A stretch of 64,000 nt of DNA, taken from Anomaloglossus baeobatrachus (lineage: Eukaryota > Chordata > Amphibia > Anura > Aromobatidae). The DNA lies in assembly GCF_048569485.1 (NCBI RefSeq), contig NC_134354.1, positions 88,698,142-88,762,141 on the forward strand, written 5' to 3'. This document shows positions 48,402 through 58,883 of this stretch, piece after piece. Numbering within the stretch: the stretch's first letter is position 1; every line of letters starts with the position of its first letter. The notes under the pieces are model-generated. The model saw only the letters and a program-made list of their open reading frames with translations. It had not been told where the DNA came from and made no database searches. The position numbers and the translations under genes are program-made.

Positions 48402-49248
48402 TTTATTAGTAGTGATGAGTGGATCCATGTATGTTCGGATTCACTTTAGTTAAAAGTTCAGTTTGGGACCTGGACTTGACCCCCCGAACCACATAGAAAT
48501 TAATGGGGACCCAAACTTCTGTGCTGTAAAATGGTTGTATTAATGGCTAGGGGGCTGCAAAATGGGGGTAATAGGACAATTGCCCTGCTGCAAATGTTGA
48601 TCGAGAATTAAAATAAAAAAAAGTGGGCTCCTGCCTATTTTTTATAACCAGCCAAAGGTAAAGCAGACAGATGGGGTTGTAGCCCATCTGCTTTATCTGT
48701 ATTGGGTGGTTATCAAAAATAGGGAGGAGCCCACTTTTTTTTTTTTCTTTCATCATTGTTCACAGCAGTGTACAGTCAACTTCCATATGCAAGCTTGATT
48801 GGCTTTTTTTTCTGTTCAGGTTTGCACATCTCATTAGGAGCTCAAATAATTTGATAACATCTCTGCAATGGAGAGACCAAATTAAATTTATTTTTTAACT
48901 GTTCAGCAATCTCTATTACATAGTGTCCAGTTTAAAAAGCAAATACCAATATCAAAATATAAAATTTAAATCTGATCAGTACATGACGTAGAGAGAAAAT
49001 TCCAAATGTCAAAATTATGTCTTTTTAGTCACCGCAACATTGCATTAAAATGTACTAACAGGCGATCGAAACATTGCATCGATCCAAAAATGGTATAATT
49101 AAAAATGTCAGCTCAAGATGCAAAAAAAAAAAAGCGTTCACTGAGTCCCAGATCCCGAAAAAGAAGAACGCCATGGGTCTCAGAAATGGCGACAAAAGTG
49201 CAGTTATTTTTTGGGACAAACTTCTGAATTTTTTTTTTATATTACTTC
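48402..49248. other. Intergenic, hAT-like fragment and hairpin
   Basis: TAGTGATGAGTGGATC at 48412 resembles the ends of hAT-type frog repeats. A hairpin (AGTGGGCTCCTGCCTATTTT facing AAAATAGGGAGGAGCCCACT) spans about 48621-48739. No gene was recognised. Confidence 0.4.
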
Positions 49249-49251
49249 TTA

Positions 49252-49663
49252 GGCTAGTTTCACACTTGGGTTGAACGGCATCCGTTGCATTGCATTGGAT
49301 TGGATGACTGATGCATTGCATATAATAGCACAACGGATCGTACAAAACAACGGAAAGCTCAGCTGATCGCTCTCAAAAGCTGATTGTTCGGCCACCGAGA
49401 GACGAAATAAAGTTTGATTTTAAAATAAAAAAAAAAAAAAGTGCAGTGAAAAAAAATAAAGATTCTGCTGTTCAAAAAAACGTTATATGCTGCGTTCCTT
49501 CTGCCCGGCGGAAGCATTGCAGCGTCTGCAACGCAGGTACTTTTGGCACAGTCAGTCATCCATACAAATCTATGGGAAACAGCAGAATCAGTTTACGGAT
49601 TCCGCTGTTTTCCAAAAGGGCGGATTGCGCCAGAAGGTAATTAACGTAAGTGTGAAAGTACCC
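49252..49663. mobile_element. MITE with TTA flanks
   Basis: TTA (49249-49251, 49664-49666) flanks GGCTAGTTTCACACTTGGG and, reversed, AGGGTACTTTCACACTTACG. It is of the same 'TTTCACAC' group as other TWA-flanked MITEs here. Confidence 0.6.
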
Positions 49664-49666
49664 TTA

Positions 49667-50229
49667 GATAAAAGTAAAAGCATACAGGTTTGGTGGCTAC
49701 AAACTCGTACTGACCTGAGGCATCATAATACCAGGTCAGTTTCACCATACAATGAACATGGTAAATAAAAAACAAGACATGGAATTGCACTTTTTTTTTT
49801 TGTACACTATATGGTTAAACTAATGGTTTCATTAAAAAAAAAAAAAAAGTACAACTCATCCTGCAAAAAACAAGTCCTCATGTGGTTATATTGATGGAAA
49901 AATACAAAAGTTATGGCTCTTGGAAGAAGGGGAGAGAAAAAAAAATACAAAAATAATTAAATACAATAAGAAATCCAAAGCTGATTTAACCATATAAAAC
50001 ACTAGTCTACATTTGACCCCAGAGTAAAGTGGCTGGTAACGGGGCAATAGCTTGTATTCACCTGCAAAGGAATTGGATATGTACTGGATATGTATATTAC
50101 TGCCCCTTCCTTAGAAATTTAGGTACCTTGAAAACCATTTAGAGAAGAAGGAAAAAAATAAATAAATAAAGCTCACACGCCTCCCAGCATGTGAGTGCTG
50201 TGGCCGTCCTCACTGACAGCACTGTAGTC
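49667..50229. other. Intergenic sequence, no gene seen
   Basis: A/T-rich sequence with several short A or T runs. Nothing recognised. Confidence 0.4.
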
Positions 50230-50373
50230 GCTCCATTTTTATACTTGTGCAGCGGCATCACATGGGTAAAGAGAACTACATGTCCCACAAGCCATCGCAG
50301 CAGGGCGGAAGTAGCTCTACTTCCTGTTTTGGTGAATGATTGACAGGCGTGTGTCGCTGCTGCAGGTCTCAGT
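50230..50373 (+). promoter_or_regulatory. Candidate promoter with ZNF143-like and ETS-like sites
   Basis: ACTACATGTCCCACAAGC at 50275-50292 resembles the ZNF143/THAP11 promoter element ACTACAATTCCCAGAATGC. Then come CGGAAG at about 50306 and its mirror CTTCCTG at about 50320, both ETS-family core sites, in a CpG-bearing stretch without a TATA box. Such combinations are common in housekeeping promoters. It sits directly upstream of a short candidate first exon. No transcription evidence can be seen from the sequence. Confidence 0.45.
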
Positions 50374-50401
50374 ATGCAGCGGACAGCCCGAGCCATGGCG
50401 A
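50374..50401 (+). CDS. Candidate first coding exon, possibly nit2
   Basis: ATG at 50395 in good context (GAGCCATGG) gives M-A plus one base, then a strong donor, A|gtgagt. An in-frame ATG at 50374 would add MQRTARA. In human the gene after TBC1D23 on the same strand is NIT2, an omega-amidase of the nitrilase family, and amphibian Nit2 proteins start with M-A-K-F. The two codons plus one base seen here could fit such a start. No later nit2 exon is visible in the window, so the identity rests on gene order and the splice site only. Confidence 0.35.
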
Positions 50402-50583
50402 GTGAGTACCGAGCTGCCCTCTACTGTCCTGCCTGTCACTGCCAGGAATAGGGAACGGAGGAGCTGGAGCAGGCGGCTCACTGCTGGGCTCTGTCCTCTG
50501 TGTCCGAAAGCAATGGAGTCACTTATATGAAATAATAGTATGTCAGGAAAGAAGAACATAGGTACAAGGGCGGCAGACAGCTG

Positions 50584-53500
50584 GGAGGATGGTGCTGCTC
50601 CCAGGAGTCTCCAGGACATGCTGGGAGTTGTAGTGCTTCTCCCAGGAGTCTCCAGGACATGCTGGGAGTTGTAGTAGTGCTTCTCCCAGGAGTCTCCAGG
50701 ACATGCTGGAAGTTGTAGTGCTTCTCCCAGGAGTCTCCAGGACATGCTGGGAGTTGTAGTAGTGCTTCTCCCAGGAGTCTCCAGGACATGCTGGGAGTTG
50801 TAGTAGTGCTGCTCCCAGGAGTCTCCAGGACATGCTGGGAGTTGTAGTACTGCTGCTCCCAGGAGTCTCCAGGACATGCTGGGAGTTGTAGTAGTGCTTC
50901 TCCCAGGAGTCTCCAGGACATGCTGGGAGTTGTAGTGCTTCTCCCAGGAGTCTCCAGGACATGCTGGGAGTTGTAGTGCTTCTCCCAGGAGTCACCAGGA
51001 CATGCTGGGAGTTGTAGTGCTTCTCCCAGGAGTCACCAGGACATGCTGGGAGTTGTAGTGCTTCTCCCAGGAGTCTCCAGGACATGCTGGAAGTTGTAGT
51101 GCTTCTCCCAGGAGTCTCCAGGACATGCTGGGAGTTGTAGTGCTTCTCCCAGGAGTCACCAGGACATGCTGGAAGTTGTAGTGCTTCTCCCAGGAGTCTC
51201 CAGGACATGCTGGAAGTTGTAGTGCTTCTCCCAGGAGTCTCCAGGACATGCTGGGAGTTGTAGTAGTGCTGCTCCCAGGAGTCTCCAGGACATGCTGGGA
51301 GTTGTAGTAGTGCTTCTCCCAGGAGTCTCCAGGACATGCTGGGAGTTGTAGTAGTGCTGCTCCCAGGAGTCTCCAGGACATGCTGGGAGTTGTAGTAGTG
51401 CTGCTCCCAGGAGTCTCCAGGACATGCTGGGAGTTGTAGTGCTTCTCCCAGGAGTCTCCAGGACATGCTGGGAGTTGTAGTGCTTCTCCCAGGAGTCACC
51501 AGGACATGCTGGGAGTTGTAGTGCTTCTCCCAGGAGTCACCAGGACATGCTGGGAGTTGTAGTGCTTCTCCCAGGAGTCACCAGGACATGCTGGGAGTTG
51601 TAGTGCTTCTCCCAGGAGTCTCCAGGACATGCTGGGAGTTGTAGTAGTGCTTCTCCCAGGAGTCACCAGGACATGCTGGGAGTTGTAGTGCTTCTCCCAG
51701 GAGTCTCCAGGACATGCTGGGAGTTGTAGTAGTGCTTCTCCCAGGAGTCACCAGGACATGCTGGGAGTTGTAGTGCTGCTCCCAGGAGTCTCCAGGACAT
51801 GCTGGGAGTTGTAGTAGTGCTTCTCCCAGGAGTCACCAGGACATGCTGGGAGTTGTAGTGCTGCTCCCATTAGTCACCAGGACATGCTGGGAGTTGTAAT
51901 AGTGCTGCTCCCAGGAGTCTCCAGGACATGCTGGGAGTTGTAGTAGTGCTTCTCCCACTAGTCACCAGGGCATGCTGGGAGTTGTAGTAGTGCTGCTCCC
52001 ATTAGTCACCAGGACATGCTGGGAGTTGTAGTAGTGCTGCTCCCAGGAGTCTCCAGGACATGCTGGGAGTTGTAGTGCTGCTCCCACTAGTCACCAGGGC
52101 ATGCTGGGAGTTGTAGTAGTGCTGCTCCCAGGAGTCTCCAGGACATGCTGGGAGTTGTAGTAGTGCTGCTCCCAGGAGTCTCCAGGGCATGCTGGGAGTT
52201 GTAGTAGTGCTGCTCCCAGGAGTCTCCAGGACATGCTGGGAGTTGTAGTGCTTCTCCCAGGAGTCTCCAGGACATGCTGGGAGTTGTAGTAGTGCTTCTC
52301 CCAGGAGTCTCCAGGACATGCTGGGAGTTGTAGTGCTTCTCCCAGGAGTCACCAGGACATGCTGGGAGTTGTAGTAGTGCTTCTCCCAGGAGTCTCCAGG
52401 ACATGCTGGGAGTTGTAGTGCTTCTCCCAGGAGTCTCCAGGACATGCTGGGAGTTGTAGTAGTGCTTCTCCCAGGAGTCTCCAGGACATGCTGGGAGTTG
52501 TAGTGCTTCTCCCAGGAGTCTCCAGGACATGCTGGGAGTTGTAGTAGTGCTTCTCCCAGGAGTCTCCAGGACATGCTGGGAGTTGTAGTGCTTCTCCCAG
52601 GAGTCTCCAGGACATGCTGGGAGTTGTAGTAGTGCTTCTCCCAGGAGTCACCAGGACATGCTGGGAGTTGTAGTGCTTCTCCCAGGAGTCACCAGGACAT
52701 GCTGGGAGTTGTAGTGCTTCTCCCAGGAGTCACCAGGACATGCTGGGAGTTGTAGTGCTTCTCCCACTAGTCAGCAGGGCATGCTGGGAGTTGTAGTAGT
52801 GCTTCTCCCAGGAGTCTCCAGGACATGCTGGGAGTTGTAGTGCTTCTCCCAGGAGTCTCCAGGACATGCTGGGAGTTGTAGTAGTGCTTCTCCCAGGAGT
52901 CACCAGGACATGCTGGGAGTTGTAGTGCTTCTCCCAGGAGTCACCAGGACATGCTGGGAGTTGTAGTGCTTCTCCCAGGAGTCACCAGGACATGCTGGGA
53001 GTTGTAGTGCTTCTCCCAGGAGTCACCAGGACATGCTGGGAGTTGTAGTGCTTCTCCCACGAGTCAGCAGGGCATGCTGGGAGTTGTAGTAGTGCTTCTC
53101 CCAGGAGTCTCCAGGACATGCTGGGAGTTGTAGTAGTGCTGCTCCCAGGAGTCTCCAGGACATGCTGGGAGTTGTAGTAGTGCTTCTCCCAGGAGTCTCC
53201 AGGGCATGCTGGGAGTTGTAGTAGTGCTGCTCCCACTAGTCACCAGGGCATGCTGGGAGTTGTAGTGCTTCTCCCAGGAGTTTCCAGGGCATGCTGGGAG
53301 TTGTAGTAGTGCTGCTCCCACTAGTCACCAGGGCATGCTGGGAGTTGTAGTAGTGCTGCTCCCAGGAGTCTCCAGGACATGCTGGGAGTTGTAGTAGTGC
53401 TTCTCCCAGGAGTCTCCAGGACATGCTGGGAGTTGTAGTAGTGCTTCTCCCAGGAGTCTCCAGGACATGCTGGGAGTTGTAGTAGTGCTTCTCCCAGGAG

Positions 53501-55005
53501 TCTCCAGGACATGCTGGGAGTTGTAGTAGTGCTGCTCCCATTAGTCACCAGGGCATGCTGGGAGTTGTAGTAGTGCTTCTCCCACTAGTCTCCAGGACAT
53601 GCTGGGAGTTGTAGTAGTGCTTCTCCCACTAGTCTCCAGGACATGCTGGGAGTTGTAGTAGTGCTTCTCCCAGGAGTCTCCAGGACATGCTGGGAGTTGT
53701 AGTGCTTCTCCCAGGAGTCTCCAGGACATGCTGGGAGTTGTAGTAGTGCTTCTCCCAGGAGTCTCCAGGACATGCTGGGAGTTGTAGTGCTTCTCCCAGG
53801 AGTCTCCAGGACATGCTGGGAGTTGTAGTAGTGCTTCTCCCAGGAGTCTCCAGGACATGCTGGGAGTTGTAGTAGTGCTTCTCCCAGGAGTCACCAGGAC
53901 ATGCTGGGAGTTGTAGTGCTTCTCCCAGGAGTCACCATGACATGCTGGGAGTTGTAGTGCTTCTCCCAGGAGTCACCAGGACATGCTGGGAGTTGTAGTG
54001 CTTCTCCCAGGAGTCACCAGGACATGCTGGGAGTTGTAGTGCTTCTCCCACTAGTCAGCAGGGCATGCTGGGAGTTGTAGTAGTGCTTCTCCCAGGAGTC
54101 TCCAGGACATGCTGGGAGTTGTAGTAGTGCTGCTCCCAGGAGTCTCCAGGACATGCTGGGAGTTGTAGTAGTGCTTCTCCCAGGAGTCTCCAGGGCATGC
54201 TGGGAGTTGTAGTAGTGCTGCTCCCACTAGTCACCAGGGCATGCTGGGAGTTGTAGTGCTTCTCCCAGGAGTTTCCAGGGCATGCTGGGAGTTGTAGTGC
54301 TGCTCCCACTAGTCACCAGAACATGCTGGGAGTTGTAGTAGTGCTTCTCCCAGGAGTCTCCAGGACATGCTGGGAGTTGTAGTGCTGCTCCCACTAGTCA
54401 CCAGGGCATGCTGGGAGTTGTAGTAGTGCTGCTCCCAGGAGTCTCCAGGACATGCTGGGAGTTGTAGTAGTGCTTCTCCCAGGAGTCTCCAGGACATGCT
54501 GGGAGTTGTAGTAGTGCTTCTCCCAGGAGTCTCCAGGACATGCTGGGAGTTGTAGTAGTGCTGCTCCCAGGAGTCTCCAGGACATGCTGGGAGTTGTAGT
54601 GCTTCTCCCAGGAGTCTCCAGGACATGCTGGGAGTTGTAGTAGTGCTTCTCCCAGGAGTCTCCAGGACATGCTGGGAGTTGTAGTAGTGCTTCTCCCAGG
54701 AGTCTCCAGGGCATGCTGGGAGTTGTAGTAGTGCTGCTCCCAGGAGTCTCCAGGACATGCTGGGAGTTGTAGTGCTTCTCCCAGGAGTCTCCAGGACATG
54801 CTGGGAGTTGTAGTAGTGCTTCTCCCAGGAGTCTCCAGGACATGCTGGGAGTTGTAGTAGTGCTGCTCCCACTAGTCAGCAAGGCATGCTGGGAGTTGTA
54901 GTAGTGCTTCTCCCAGGAGTCTCCAGGACATGCTGGGAGTTGTGGTAGTGCTTCTCCCAGGAGTCTCCAGGACATGCTGGGAGTTGGGAGTTGTGGTGGT
55001 AGTTC
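50584..55005 (+). repeat. 4.4-kb minisatellite of ~100 units with a ZNF143-like site
   Basis: The unit CTCCCAGGAGTCTCCAGGAC + ATGCTGGGAGTTGTAGTGCT + T is 41 bases, or 44 with an extra AGT. It repeats without interruption, about one hundred times. Variant words (CTAGTCACC, GAGTCACC, GGGCATG, CTGCTCCC) come in blocks. Nearly every unit contains CATGCTGGGAGTTGTAGT (or CATGCTGGAAGTTGTAGT). All minus-strand open frames here (up to 318 codons, TPSMSWRLLGEALQLPACPG) are artefacts of the repeat. If 50401 is a real donor the array lies in a first intron. Confidence 0.96.
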
Positions 55006-55322
55006 GTATATGGTTTCCCTTGTCTGTAGCAGATCTGTCAGCAATTCGGATTGGTCCGTGCTGGTGACACTGGTAATGATCAGAATATGACGGTTCTGTT
55101 ACTGAACACATTTCCAGTAGGAATAATAGAGGAACACTGCTGTATAAAACTGTAGGGAAAGATGTTCCAGTAAAAACCTGCAGCACTAATAAATTATAAC
55201 GAAAGCTAATTGTCAGTAAGATAAAGACGGCATCACACTGGTGTTTGTAATGTAAACGCATCCCCCTGTAACTTCTGGCTGCAGTCACCAATTTTTGTAG
55301 AGTTTCAGAGGAAAATGGAGTT
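55006..55322. other. Unique-looking sequence after the minisatellite
   Basis: No exon or repeat boundary was recognised in this 0.3 kb. Confidence 0.4.
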
Positions 55323-55324
55323 TA

Positions 55325-58300
55325 TGGCTGTGTGCACACGTTGCGTTTTTTACCGCGGAAACGCTGCGTTTTGAACCGCAGCGTTTCAGTGGCAAATTGC
55401 ATGCGTTCAGCTTTCCCAGCAAAGTGTATGGGAAAGCTGAAAAATCAGTGCACACGCTGCGTTTCTTTCCGCAGCGTTTTGGATGCCAAAAATCGGTGCG
55501 GAAAGAAAAGCAGCATGTCACTTCTTTTGTGCGTTGTGGCTGCATTCTCGCCCCCATTGAAATCAATGATGTGGGGTCAGAACGCAGCTACACCGCATGG
55601 ACCTGCTTTTTTGTTGCGGTCCGCGGCCTTTGTCGGCACGCCAGAACGCAGGCATTTACCTGGAAGTGAGGTCAAGAGGTTTCCTGTTGACCTCACTTCC
55701 TGGCAAAGCCCCCGGTGTCGCCAAAGTGCCCGCCCCGACCCCCGAGTCCCCGACCCCCCTCCCAAAAATCCAACATGGCCGCGCGCACAGTAGCGCACCG
55801 GCCGCCCTGCTCCTATGTTATGTGTCGCATGTGCCTTGAGACATGCGACAGAAAAATGCCCCCCCAGGCCCTGCCCGTTCACCCCAATTCCCCCCGGTGT
55901 CATACATACCTGTCCGGTCGCAGCGCTGATCCCCCGCGGCCCCCTCCTCCTTCACAGCAGACGCCGGCCGGTCACATGAGCAGAGCAGCTGACAGCCAGC
56001 ACAGTGTTCAGTGTGAGCTGTGCTGGCTGCTCGGCACTCTGCAGCTGTGACCCGGGGAGAGTGGGTGCAGATTTTTGCACCCACTCTCCTCAAATGGAGG
56101 GTCTGCCCTCCTAGAAAATGGGGGATACGTTCCCTGAACGTGCCCCCATATTCTAGAAGGTCCAGAGGCGACGTGGGACATCCATATGGATTTCTGCGGA
56201 CCCATTTTTTTTTATTAAATTGGAGAACAAGGGAATGATTTGGGGAGTGTTTTTTCTAATAAAAAATTTTTTGTTGTCTTTTTTTGCTTTTGTTTACTGT
56301 CAATTAGTTATGTCGGGTGTCTGATAGACGCCGTGACATCACTAATTGCTGGGCTTGATGCCAGGTGACATTACACATCTAGTATCAACCCCATTTATTA
56401 CCCCGTTAGCCAACGCACCAGGGCGCGGGATGAGTTGGGGCGAAGCGCCAGGATTGGCGCATCTAATGGATGCGCCACTTCTGGGGCGGCTGCGGCCTGC
56501 TATTTTTAGGCTGGGAAGAGTCCAATAACCATGGCTCTTCCCACCCTGAGAATACCAGACCCCAGCTGTCAGCTTCACCTTGGCTGGTGATCTAATTTGG
56601 GGGGACCTCACATTATTTTTTTTTTTTATTCTTTATTTATAAATAAAAAAAAAAAGCCTGGGGAGCCCTCCAAATTGATCACCAGCCAAGATGAAGCTGC
56701 CAGCTGTGGTTTGCAGGCTACAGCTGTCTGCTTTACCCTGACTGGCTATCAAAAATAGGGGGGACCCCACGCCATTTTTTTCATTGTTGTTTTTTTTTTT
56801 TTTTTTTTTATTGGATAAATACTAAGCTAGGCACCCTTTAGTGCCACATGAAAGGTACTAAAGGTGCCAGCTTAGAATATGCAGGCGGGGGTGGGACGTT
56901 ATATATATTTGACATCCCTTCATCCATTGACGCTTTTTAGGCTGTGTGCCCACAATCAGGGTTTGCAGCGTTATGGGCGCTGAGTGTTTTCCCTGCGTCC
57001 ATAACGCTGCGTTGTGCAGTAGAAGCACAGTGGAAGGATTTTTGGAGATCCCGTGCCCACTGTGCTTCTTTTCTCCGCAGCATAAACTGACCGTGGCTTC
57101 CCGAGCCTCAGCATGTCAATTTATGCTGCGGAGACGAGAGTGTTCTCTGCAGGTAGCATAGAGCTCCACAGCAGCCTGAACCCAAATCGTGGGCATGGGC
57201 AGCTGCAGGAAGGCTGACACTGTGTACTATACGCCATGTCGCTGGATCATGGCCACATAGCCTTAGGCCCCTTTCACACGTCAGTGATTCTGGTACGTTT
57301 GTGCTTTTTTTTAAATGTACCAGAATCACTGACATACGCAGACCCATTGTAATGAATGGGTATGCTCACACGTCAGTGATTTTTCACTGCACGTGTCTCC
57401 ATGCGGCGTACCCGCGTGTGCGTGATTGCCGCACGGAGACATGTCCATTTTTTTCTGGCATCACTGATGTTCCACGGACCACGCAGTGGTGTGATCCGTG
57501 AAACACGTGCCAGAAAAAAACGTGCTTTTAAAATAAAAATCATTTTAACTCACCCGGCGTCCAGCGATGTCCTCTGCAGCCCGTGCAGCCTGCTGCTTCT
57601 GAGCCGGCTCATTATTGTCGCGCATATTCATGATGCACGACACAGCCGACCCGGAAGCAGCTGCTGCGGGGGTCAGCGCCGGCCGGATGCTGCACCGCGG
57701 GAGCGATCAGCACCATGGAGAGCGGGAGCGGGCACAGGTGAGTTAATCTCTAAGTGCAATCACGGGCCACGGAGAACGGAGCCCGGATTGCACTTAGACA
57801 ACCCATGTGTGCCGTGATTCACGGCACATGGAGGGACATGCGCGTGTTTTACACGCCAGTGAAAAACGTCAGTGTTTTTCACTGACGTGTGAAACGGGCC
57901 TAAAAGTGAGAATATTGTTGCTACAGCAACATTTTGGGTGAAGTAGCTGTGGATTCAAAATGCTTAATATACTCCTGAATAAAATCCTTGAGGGGTGTAG
58001 ATTCCAAAATGGGGTCACTTGTGGGGGTTTTCTGACGTATAGGTACCTAAGGGGCTTGGTGCGCGAAGTTTTTCAACTTTTCCAAAATTCAAATGGTGCT
58101 CCTTCCATTCCAAGCCCTCCCATTTATCCAAACAGAATGTGGAGAAGGAAATTACATCACAGGTTTTTTTTTTCCAAAGATCTGTGTTCAACCAACTTTA
58201 TTAACACTGACAAGTCTTAAAAAACGCACCTAAAAAAACGCATGAAAAACGCATGCGTTTTCGATGCGTTGTTTCTCAAAAAGCATTGTTTACAATTCTC

Positions 58301-58359
58301 CCCTCTGCCAGAGGGTGCGTTTTTTCCGCGCGGAAAAAAAGCAACGTGTGCACATACCC
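55325..58359. mobile_element. Large MITE-like element with nested MITEs
   Basis: Left TGGCTGTGTGCACACGTTGC and right, reversed, AGGGTATGTGCACACGTTGC, with TTA/TAA at the outer borders. Inside are at least two further TTA-flanked MITEs (56938-57264 and 57265-57903), an inverted-repeat patch at 56044-56105, and at 57942-58200 a repeat (GGGTGTAGATTCCAAAATGG, GGTCACTTGTGGGGG) of a kind common in frogs. No coding frame is convincing. Confidence 0.5.
57265..57903. mobile_element. Nested MITE, TTA-type flanks
   Basis: GGCCCCTTTCACACGTCAGT at the left and, reversed at the right, GGCCCGTTTCACACGTCAGT. Further mirrored blocks are ACGTTTGTGC... and GTGCCGTGATTCACGGCAC. It lies inside the larger element. 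Confidence 0.65.
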
Positions 58360-58362
58360 TAA

Positions 58363-58883
58363 AGGGAATCTGTGACCACATTTAATTTGTGCACTGTTAA
58401 TATGGGCAGACGGGTTATAGAGTGCTGAAAAATCCTTACCTTTTATGCCTCATATCAGAAGCCTTGCATCTTTTATCGCTATATGTAAATGAGCTCCTCC
58501 AGGCTATGGGGCGGATGCTGCCTGGAAAATAACTCCGCCTTCAGAGATTATTTTAAATTAAAGGGGTGTTACCATTGTGATGTGTGACGGCCGCTCTCTG
58601 CAGAGCTGTGTGTGAGAACTGACACTTTGGCAGGTTCCTTTCGGCCTCAGCCTCTATCTCACAGGCAGACGGTTGCGATATTGCTGCAATGAAGCAGAGC
58701 TCAGGGAGCTGCAAAAAAATGTTTGCAAAAAGTCAAAGTTCATTTCTCCTGTTCTGTGTCAGTTTCTTGTCTCACACTGGTAACGTCCCTTTTATTTAAA
58801 GTAATCTCTGGAAATGGAGTTATCTTCCAGGCAGCAGCTGCCCCATAGCCTGGAAGAGCTCATTTACATAAAGTGATATAAGA
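58363..58883. mobile_element. Palindromic MITE cut by DIRS copy 5
   Basis: AGGGAATCTGTGACCACATT starts it. GAGCTCCTCCAGGCTATGGG near 58491 is mirrored by CCCATAGCCTGGAAGAGCTC near 58842. The right arm stops at about 58883 where DIRS copy 5 begins, so the rest should lie beyond the window. Confidence 0.55.

Noticed and set aside
50543-51499. A 318-codon minus-strand open frame and several like it (TPSMSWRLLGEALQLPACPG repeats) across 50.3-55.0 kb
   Set aside because: The frames exist because the 41/44-base unit rarely makes a stop. The same peptide appears in several overlapping frames, and there is no start, splice or codon signal.
50584-55005. CRISPR-like array
   Set aside because: The units are contiguous with no unique spacers and the sequence is clearly vertebrate. 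It is a minisatellite.
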